A stretch of 64,000 nucleotides of DNA from Pseudomonadota bacterium (GTDB taxonomy: Bacteria; Pseudomonadota; Alphaproteobacteria; Rhizobiales; Devosiaceae): the NCBI GenBank assembly GCA_023431205.1, contig JAEYXQ010000160.1, positions 117,078-181,077 of the forward strand, given 5' to 3'. The notes beneath the pieces were generated by a model, which saw nothing but the letters and a program-made list of their open reading frames with translations, was not told the origin of the DNA and did no database searches. Positions 59,135 through 64,000 of this stretch are shown in pieces. Made by a program: the position numbers and the translations under genes. Within the stretch, counting starts at the first letter, position 1; each line of letters starts with the position of its first letter.

Positions 59135-60679
59135 TCAGCCGGCGGCCTCGACCCGCACTTCAGAGTGCTTGTGCCCGGCCACACCAGCGAACTGCTTGAG
59201 GCGGTTGCGCAGGTGGTCGCCGTCGAGAAAGGCGAGGTCGGCGGGGAGGTGGAGAGCCAAGGTCGCGCCGTCGAGGGTGAAGCCGACCCGCGGCAGGATG
59301 CCGGGCATGGCCGCCGTCATTGGATAGGCGACGCGGAACAGGGCGCCGAGCTGGCGCGCGCGCTCGATCAGCGCCGGGGTGGCGAGCGGAGCCACGGGGG
59401 AAGCGGCCTTGCTCTTGAGGCCGTCATAGCGGACCGCGATCACATGGGCGAGAAAGGCGCGGCCGGGATGGTCGACGCCGCTCAGGGCGCCATAGGCTAC
59501 CGCGTCGACGCTTTGCGGGCCCCGGTAGTCCGGATGCGAGCGCCAGCCGATGTCGGCAAGGAGGCAGGCGACGGTGCGCAGGCGCCTGTGGTCGGGCGAT
59601 TCTTCGGCACCAACCGCGGCGAGGTACTGGCTGGTGAACTCGATCAGGTCGCCGGCATGGGCGGGCGAGCGGGATCGGAGGACCGACAGTTCCTCGGCGC
59701 CCTGGATCAGCGGGTCGACGACCTGCTCGCGGCGGTCGAGCTTGCTGAACAGGTAGCCTTCGCGCACGCCAAGGGCGGAGAACACCACCTGGCCGAAATG
59801 GCCGGCCTTGAGCACCTCGCTCAGCACGGCGGCGCCGAAGGGAACCAGCTCGCGGCGTGAGGAACTGGTGTATTGCGACCCGGGGTAGTTCTTGAGCGAG
59901 CCGGCCGCGACGATGTCGTGACACAGCGCGATCATGTCTTCGGCCGCGACCTCGTAGTGCTGCACCATGTGCAGCGGGTATTTGCGGACTTCCTGGTGGA
60001 TCTTGGCGAGGGCGCGCCAGGTGCCGCCGATGGCGGCGAAGGTTGCGCCCTTCCCTGCCCCGGCCAGCGCGGACTTTTCGAGGCGGTCGCGGATGATGGC
60101 GGCGGCCTTGGCGGGGGCGCCGCCGGAATCGTCCTGCAGGCGGATGACGCCGAGTTCGAAGGACTGCCCGTCGGTGTCGGTGCCGCCGACAATGGTGGAG
60201 AGCTCCAGGCTCCCGCCGCCCAGGTCGCCGACAACGCCGGTGAAGTTGGGAATGCCGGCGACCACACCGAGGGCGGCGTAGTGTGCCTCCTCTTGCCCAG
60301 ACAGCACATGCACCCGGCTGTCGATCACCGCCTCGACGGCGGCGACGAATTCCTGCCGGTTGGCGGCGTCGCGAACGGCGGAGGTGGCGAGCACGCAGAC
60401 GCGACCGACGCGCATCATGCGGGTGACGAGGGCGAAGCGTTTGATGGCGTTTAGCGCCTGAGCCATGTTGGCTTCCGCCAGCCGGCCGGTCTGGCCGACG
60501 CCGCGGCCCAAGGCGCAGGCGGATTTTTCGTTGTAGAGCGGCGTCAGCGCCCGGGCGTGGCGCTCATAGACGACGAGGCGAACGGAGTTCGAACCGATAT
60601 CCAGCACGGCAACGGGCTTGGCGCCCTTGAGGCGCCCCTGTGCGGTCGGGTCGGCGTCGACGCCCCAGAACTGGTTCAA
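59135..60679 (-). CDS. ppx: Ppx/GppA family exopolyphosphatase
   Basis: Releases phosphate from polyphosphate chains or removes the 5' phosphate of pppGpp. The 514 residues have the ASKHA nucleotide loops [15 protein letters not shown] (about 25-39) and [16 protein letters not shown] (about 147-162), and the catalytic Glu in [14 protein letters not shown]-terminal HD-like helical part follows. It overlaps the ppk stop by four bases, so synthesis and breakdown enzymes of polyphosphate are translationally coupled. Confidence 0.92.
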   Translation of the reverse strand: MNQFWGVDADPTAQGRLKGAKPVAVLDIGSNSVRLVVYERHARALTPLYNEKSACALGRGVGQTGRLAEANMAQALNAIKRFALVTRMMRVGRVCVLATSAVRDAANRQEFVAAVEAVIDSRVHVLSGQEEAHYAALGVVAGIPNFTGVVGDLGGGSLELSTIVGGTDTDGQSFELGVIRLQDDSGGAPAKAAAIIRDRLEKSALAGAGKGATFAAIGGTWRALAKIHQEVRKYPLHMVQHYEVAAEDMIALCHDIVAAGSLKNYPGSQYTSSSRRELVPFGAAVLSEVLKAGHFGQVVFSALGVREGYLFSKLDRREQVVDPLIQGAEELSVLRSRSPAHAGDLIEFTSQYLAAVGAEESPDHRRLRTVACLLADIGWRSHPDYRGPQSVDAVAYGALSGVDHPGRAFLAHVIAVRYDGLKSKAASPVAPLATPALIERARQLGALFRVAYPMTAAMPGILPRVGFTLDGATLALHLPADLAFLDGDHLRNRLKQFAGVAGHKHSEVRVEAAG

Positions 60680-62847
60680 CCCTGACCCTCATCGGCTTCG
60701 GCGCTGCCGGCGCTGCCGCGACCGGACAGTGACGGATTGGTCATGAAATAGTTGTGCGCGTTGAACGGTTCCTCGCCCTCGGCCACCCGGATGCGGTGGG
60801 AGCTGCCGTCCGGCAGCACTTCCCAGCTCTGCTGGTTGTCCTTGAGGTACGCGACCAGAATGCGGTCCATGATCTGCTTGTGCACGGTCTTGTTGAGGAT
60901 CGGCACCATGACTTCGACGCGACCGTCGAGGTTGCGGCCCATCAGGTCGGCCGAGGAGATATAGACCTTGGCATGCGGGCCCGGCATCGGCTCGCCATTG
61001 CCGAAGCAGTAGATCCGGCTGTGCTCGAGGAAACGTCCGACCACCGATTTGACCCGGATGTTGTCCGAAAAGCCGGGGATGCCGGGCCGCAGGCAGCAGA
61101 TGCCGCGCACGATCAGGTCGACCTTCACACCGGCCTGGCTGGCGTCGTAGAGCGCGTCGATCACCTGCGGATCGACCAGCGCGTTCATCTTGAGCAGGAT
61201 CGAGGCCGGCTGGCCATTGCGGGCGAATTCGGTCTCGCGGGCGATGTTTTCCAGCAGGGTCGGCCGCATGGTCACCGGCGAGACGGCGATGGTTTCCAGT
61301 TCGGTCGGGCGGGCATAGCCGGTGATGAAGTTGAACACGCGGGCGACGTCGCGGGTGATTGCCGGATCGATGGTGAAGTAGCTGAGGTCGGTATAAATCT
61401 TGGCGGTGATCGGGTGATAGTTGCCCGTACCGATATGGCAGTAGCTGACCAGCTTGCCCTTCTCGCGCCGCACCACCTGGCTGAGCTTGGCGTGAGTCTT
61501 GAGCTCGATGAACCCGAACACCACCTGCGCCCCTGCCCGCTCGAGGTCACGGGCCCAGCGGATATTGGCCTCCTCGTCGAAGCGCGCCTTGAGCTCAACG
61601 AGGCAGGTGACCGACTTGCCGGCCTCTGCCGCCAGCACCAGCGCCTTGACGATGGGGCTGTCGGCGGAGGTGCGGTAGAGCGTCTGCTTGATGGCGACAA
61701 CGTCTGGGTCGCGCGCCGCCTGCATCAGGAACTGCGCCACCACGTCGAAGCTCTCGAACGGATGGTGCACCAGGATGTCCTTGGCGCGGATGGCGGCGAA
61801 GCTGTCGCCGTTGTAGTCGCGGATGCGCTCGGGGAAGCGGGCGTTGTAGGCGGGGAACTTCAGGTCCGGGCGGCTGATGTCGCAGATCCACCGGGCGTCG
61901 GCGAGGCCGAGAAAGCCCTGAACCTCGAACACTTCCGTGTCGGACACGCCGAGCGGCTCGCCGATCTGGCGCTTGAGGGCGCGCGGCATGGTGCTTTCGA
62001 TCTCGAGGCGAATGACCTGGCCGCGGCGGCGCTGGCGCAGCGCGGTTTCGAACTCCACCACCAGGTCCGCGGCCTCGTCGTCGATTTCGATTTCGCTGTC
62101 GCGGATGACGCGGAACGCGCCGGAGCCGACCACTTCGTGTCCGGGGAACATCTTGTGGAAGAACAGCTTCACCAGCGTGTCGATGGTGACGACCTCGGTG
62201 CGCCCGTCCGAAACCAGCCCGGTCGGCAGGTTGATGAAACGGTCGAGGTTGCCGGGGATGCGGATCAGCGCCGTCAGCGGCAGGTCGTTGTCGGGACGCT
62301 TCAGCTCGAAGGCAAGCGCCAGCCCTAGATTGGGGATGAACGGGAACGGGTGCGCCGGATCGACCGCGATGGGGGTCAGCACCGGGAAGATTTCCTCGCG
62401 GAACAGCTTTTGCAGGTAGCTCACCTGCCCGGGCGTGAGATCGTGCTGCTCGTGGATGACGACATTCTGCTCGAACAGCTCTTCGCGCAGGTTCTGCCAG
62501 TGATCCTGCTGCTCGAGCTGCAGGTGCTGGGCGAGAGTCGCGATCTCCTCGAGCTGCTCGGCCGGGCTCAGCCCGTCGGCGCTCTGCTTCTGCAGCCCGG
62601 CGCGCAGCTGCCCCTTCAGGCCGGCGACCCGCACCATGTAGAATTCGTCGAGGTTGTTGGCTGAGATGGAAACGAAGCGCAGGCGCTCGAGCAGGGGGTG
62701 ATTGGCGTTGCCCGCCTCCTCCAGCACGCGCATGTTGAACTGCAGCCAGCTGACCTCGCGGTTGACGAAGCGGGCGGGACTGGTACGCAGCGCCTCCACG
62801 TCGGGGACCGGTGCCTCGGCTTCGGCGAATTCGCCCATCTCATTCAT
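60676..62847 (-). CDS. ppk1: Polyphosphate kinase 1
   Basis: Makes polyphosphate from ATP. From the ATG at 62847 the 723 residues contain [41 protein letters not shown] in parts, the PLD-like catalytic domains with [18 protein letters not shown] (autophosphorylated His region), [15 protein letters not shown] and [14 protein letters not shown] (second catalytic His), and [19 protein letters not shown]. The start overlaps the hda-like stop by eight bases; GTG/ATG codons at 62880 and 62838 are alternatives. Confidence 0.95.
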   Translation of the reverse strand: MNEMGEFAEAEAPVPDVEALRTSPARFVNREVSWLQFNMRVLEEAGNANHPLLERLRFVSISANNLDEFYMVRVAGLKGQLRAGLQKQSADGLSPAEQLEEIATLAQHLQLEQQDHWQNLREELFEQNVVIHEQHDLTPGQVSYLQKLFREEIFPVLTPIAVDPAHPFPFIPNLGLALAFELKRPDNDLPLTALIRIPGNLDRFINLPTGLVSDGRTEVVTIDTLVKLFFHKMFPGHEVVGSGAFRVIRDSEIEIDDEAADLVVEFETALRQRRRGQVIRLEIESTMPRALKRQIGEPLGVSDTEVFEVQGFLGLADARWICDISRPDLKFPAYNARFPERIRDYNGDSFAAIRAKDILVHHPFESFDVVAQFLMQAARDPDVVAIKQTLYRTSADSPIVKALVLAAEAGKSVTCLVELKARFDEEANIRWARDLERAGAQVVFGFIELKTHAKLSQVVRREKGKLVSYCHIGTGNYHPITAKIYTDLSYFTIDPAITRDVARVFNFITGYARPTELETIAVSPVTMRPTLLENIARETEFARNGQPASILLKMNALVDPQVIDALYDASQAGVKVDLIVRGICCLRPGIPGFSDNIRVKSVVGRFLEHSRIYCFGNGEPMPGPHAKVYISSADLMGRNLDGRVEVMVPILNKTVHKQIMDRILVAYLKDNQQSWEVLPDGSSHRIRVAEGEEPFNAHNYFMTNPSLSGRGSAGSAEADEGQG

Positions 62848-63562
62848 TGTCTGCAATGTCCCAATCTGAGCCCGCGCCATGCACGCGCTGACGGTGATCC
62901 AAGGCTTCGGCCGCGATGCTGCGGGTGATGGCGGTGCCGCGCTCCAGCGCCATCCGGTCCATCAGGTCTGCGAGGATCACCGCCTCTTCCGCAGACCGCT
63001 CCATGCGCGCAACGATGTAGCCGATGACCTTGGGATCAACGGCCACCTGCCGATCGGCGAACAACTTCACGAACATCTGTGACAATTGGATGTCGTCCGT
63101 CAGCTCCAGGCGGAAGGTTGCAGCCCGCCGCATCCGCGAGCGCACATCATCGGTGGCCAGCGGCCATTGTGCAACCTCGTCTCGCGCGGTGAGCAGCAGC
63201 GAGCGACCATCGCGCATCGACTGGTTCAGGAGGTGAAAGAGCCCGGCCTCGTCATAGCCACGGCTGTCGGCGTCCTCCACGACCAGCGGTGCCTGCCCTC
63301 CGGCGGCCGCCAGACGCTCCAGGTCACCCGCCTCCGCGAGCCGGGCGCCCGCCCGATCGGCGAAGATGCGCGCGAGGTGCGACTTGCCGGACTTGGCCGG
63401 ACCGATCAGCAGCGTGATCGGATCGGGCCAGTGCGGCCAAGAGAGGATACGTCCATGTGCCAGTTCGTTGCCTTCTCCCACAAGGAAGTCGGCCTCGCCG
63501 TGCTGGGCTGCGTGTCCGAGTTCCAGCGCCAGCTGCCGCTGCGGGCCACCATCACTTGGCAT
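62840..63562 (-). CDS. hda: Hda-like DnaA-family ATPase
   Basis: Probable regulator of DnaA activity. The 240 residues match a DnaA-type AAA+ core without the DNA-binding domain: [23 protein letters not shown], Walker [20 protein letters not shown], a Walker B-like [35 protein letters not shown], the sensor region LRSRM-like DVRSRMRRA and a C-terminal lid ([23 protein letters not shown]). The ATG at 63562 overlaps the AI-2E permease stop by 11 bases. In Caulobacter such a gene is hdaA; identity is by pattern. Confidence 0.85.
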   Translation of the reverse strand: MPSDGGPQRQLALELGHAAQHGEADFLVGEGNELAHGRILSWPHWPDPITLLIGPAKSGKSHLARIFADRAGARLAEAGDLERLAAAGGQAPLVVEDADSRGYDEAGLFHLLNQSMRDGRSLLLTARDEVAQWPLATDDVRSRMRRAATFRLELTDDIQLSQMFVKLFADRQVAVDPKVIGYIVARMERSAEEAVILADLMDRMALERGTAITRSIAAEALDHRQRVHGAGSDWDIADNE

Positions 63563-64000
63563 CGATATCCAGAGTCGTGGCCTGGCCACGATAAAGCGCG
63601 CTGTCCTTGTACTTGCGGACCCCATAGCGCACGAGCACGCTGCCGATGGCGGCCATGGGCACGGCCAGCAGCAGCCCGACGAAGCCAAAGATGGCGCCCA
63701 GGGCCAGCAGCGCGAACATCATCCACACCGGGTTGATGTTGATCGTCGAGCCGACCAGCTTGGGGTAGAGGATATTGCCCTCGATGAACTGGCCGATCAG
63801 GTAGATCGCCCCGACAATGGCGATGAACCACCACTCGGGCCAGAACTGCACGATGGCGATGCCCACCGACAGCACGATGCCGACGGCAAAGCCCACGAAC
63901 GGCACGAAGCTGAACAGCCCGGCGATCAGCCCGATGGCCAGGCCGAAGTTCAGCCCCACCAGCGACAGGGTGGTGGCGTAGAACACGGCAAGGATGAGGA
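63552..64000 (-). CDS. AI-2E family permease, C-terminal part (5' end outside window)
   Basis: The frame stays open to the window edge. The visible 148 residues include four strongly hydrophobic segments: LNFGLAIGLIAGLFSFVPFVGFAVG, WWFIAIVGAIYLIGQFIEGNILYPKLVGS, MMFALLALGAIFGFVGLLLAVPMAA and the linker between, with the motif EGNILYPKLVG and INPVWMMFALLALG that marks the AI-2E/PerM family. The chain ends in a short polar tail. Despite the family name most members are of unknown transport function. It precedes the hda-like gene with overlap, a common alphaproteobacterial pairing. Confidence 0.9.
   Translation of the reverse strand, partial: LILAVFYATTLSLVGLNFGLAIGLIAGLFSFVPFVGFAVGIVLSVGIAIVQFWPEWWFIAIVGAIYLIGQFIEGNILYPKLVGSTININPVWMMFALLALGAIFGFVGLLLAVPMAAIGSVLVRYGVRKYKDSALYRGQATTLDIDAK

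Overview
This window looks like a chromosomal segment of an alphaproteobacterium of the order Hyphomicrobiales (Rhizobiales), and a Devosia-like genome is my best guess. The evidence is high GC content, a dusB-ntrB-ntrC-ntrY-ntrX-hfq-hflX-mazG block, a PDH operon with lipoyl domains on both E1-beta and E2, a fused ispDF, and dispersed palindromic repeats. The genus is inferred from gene order and protein style, not from a search.

Layout. 1-4.7 kb: the 3' end of tgt, then pgi and map, a small membrane protein, tRNA-Lys(TTT) and a membrane-anchored SPOR-like protein. 4.8-8.0 kb: glmU-glmS, making UDP-GlcNAc precursors. 8.1-15.3 kb, mostly minus strand: a DUF983 protein, RNase R, a decayed CobW-like protein and cobalamin-dependent metH, which has a perfect 18-bp operator. 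15.5-22.6 kb: a plus-strand run rlpA-dac-tmk-holB-metG-tatD-MBL hydrolase with tight or overlapping junctions.

22.7-37.5 kb is an accessory segment between two housekeeping runs. Its first part is a coenzyme F420 module. An operon with four-base overlaps at every junction encodes an F420-dependent glucose-6-phosphate dehydrogenase (fgd), an F420-0:gamma-glutamyl ligase (cofE) and a three-part ABC importer of the type proposed to take up F420-0. A separate LLM-family oxidoreductase gene follows. Both transcription units carry the same palindrome (TTTGACCAG-CTGGTCAAA type) just upstream of the first start codon. No F420 ring-synthesis gene is present here, so the module reads as salvage, tailing, reduction and use of a cofactor precursor made elsewhere. 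The second part is a LacI-regulated ABC importer with a glycerophosphodiesterase and an inositol-monophosphatase-family enzyme, probably for a phosphorylated polyol or glycerophosphodiester. A frameshifted IS256-family element and about 375 bp of apparently non-coding DNA close the segment.

37.5-49.5 kb: mazG, then hflX, hfq, the two nitrogen two-component systems (NtrYX, NtrBC) and dusB on the minus strand, then ispDF and cinA on the plus strand. 49.5-59.1 kb: lipoate and pyruvate dehydrogenase genes (coq10-like, lipA, lpdA, pdhC, pdhB, pdhA, ftsB-like) with three unexpected passengers: a Gfo/Idh/MocA oxidoreductase, an SGNH esterase and a two-helix membrane protein between the two E1 genes. 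59.1-64 kb: ppx and ppk1 (polyphosphate), an Hda-like DnaA-family ATPase and a truncated AI-2E family permease.
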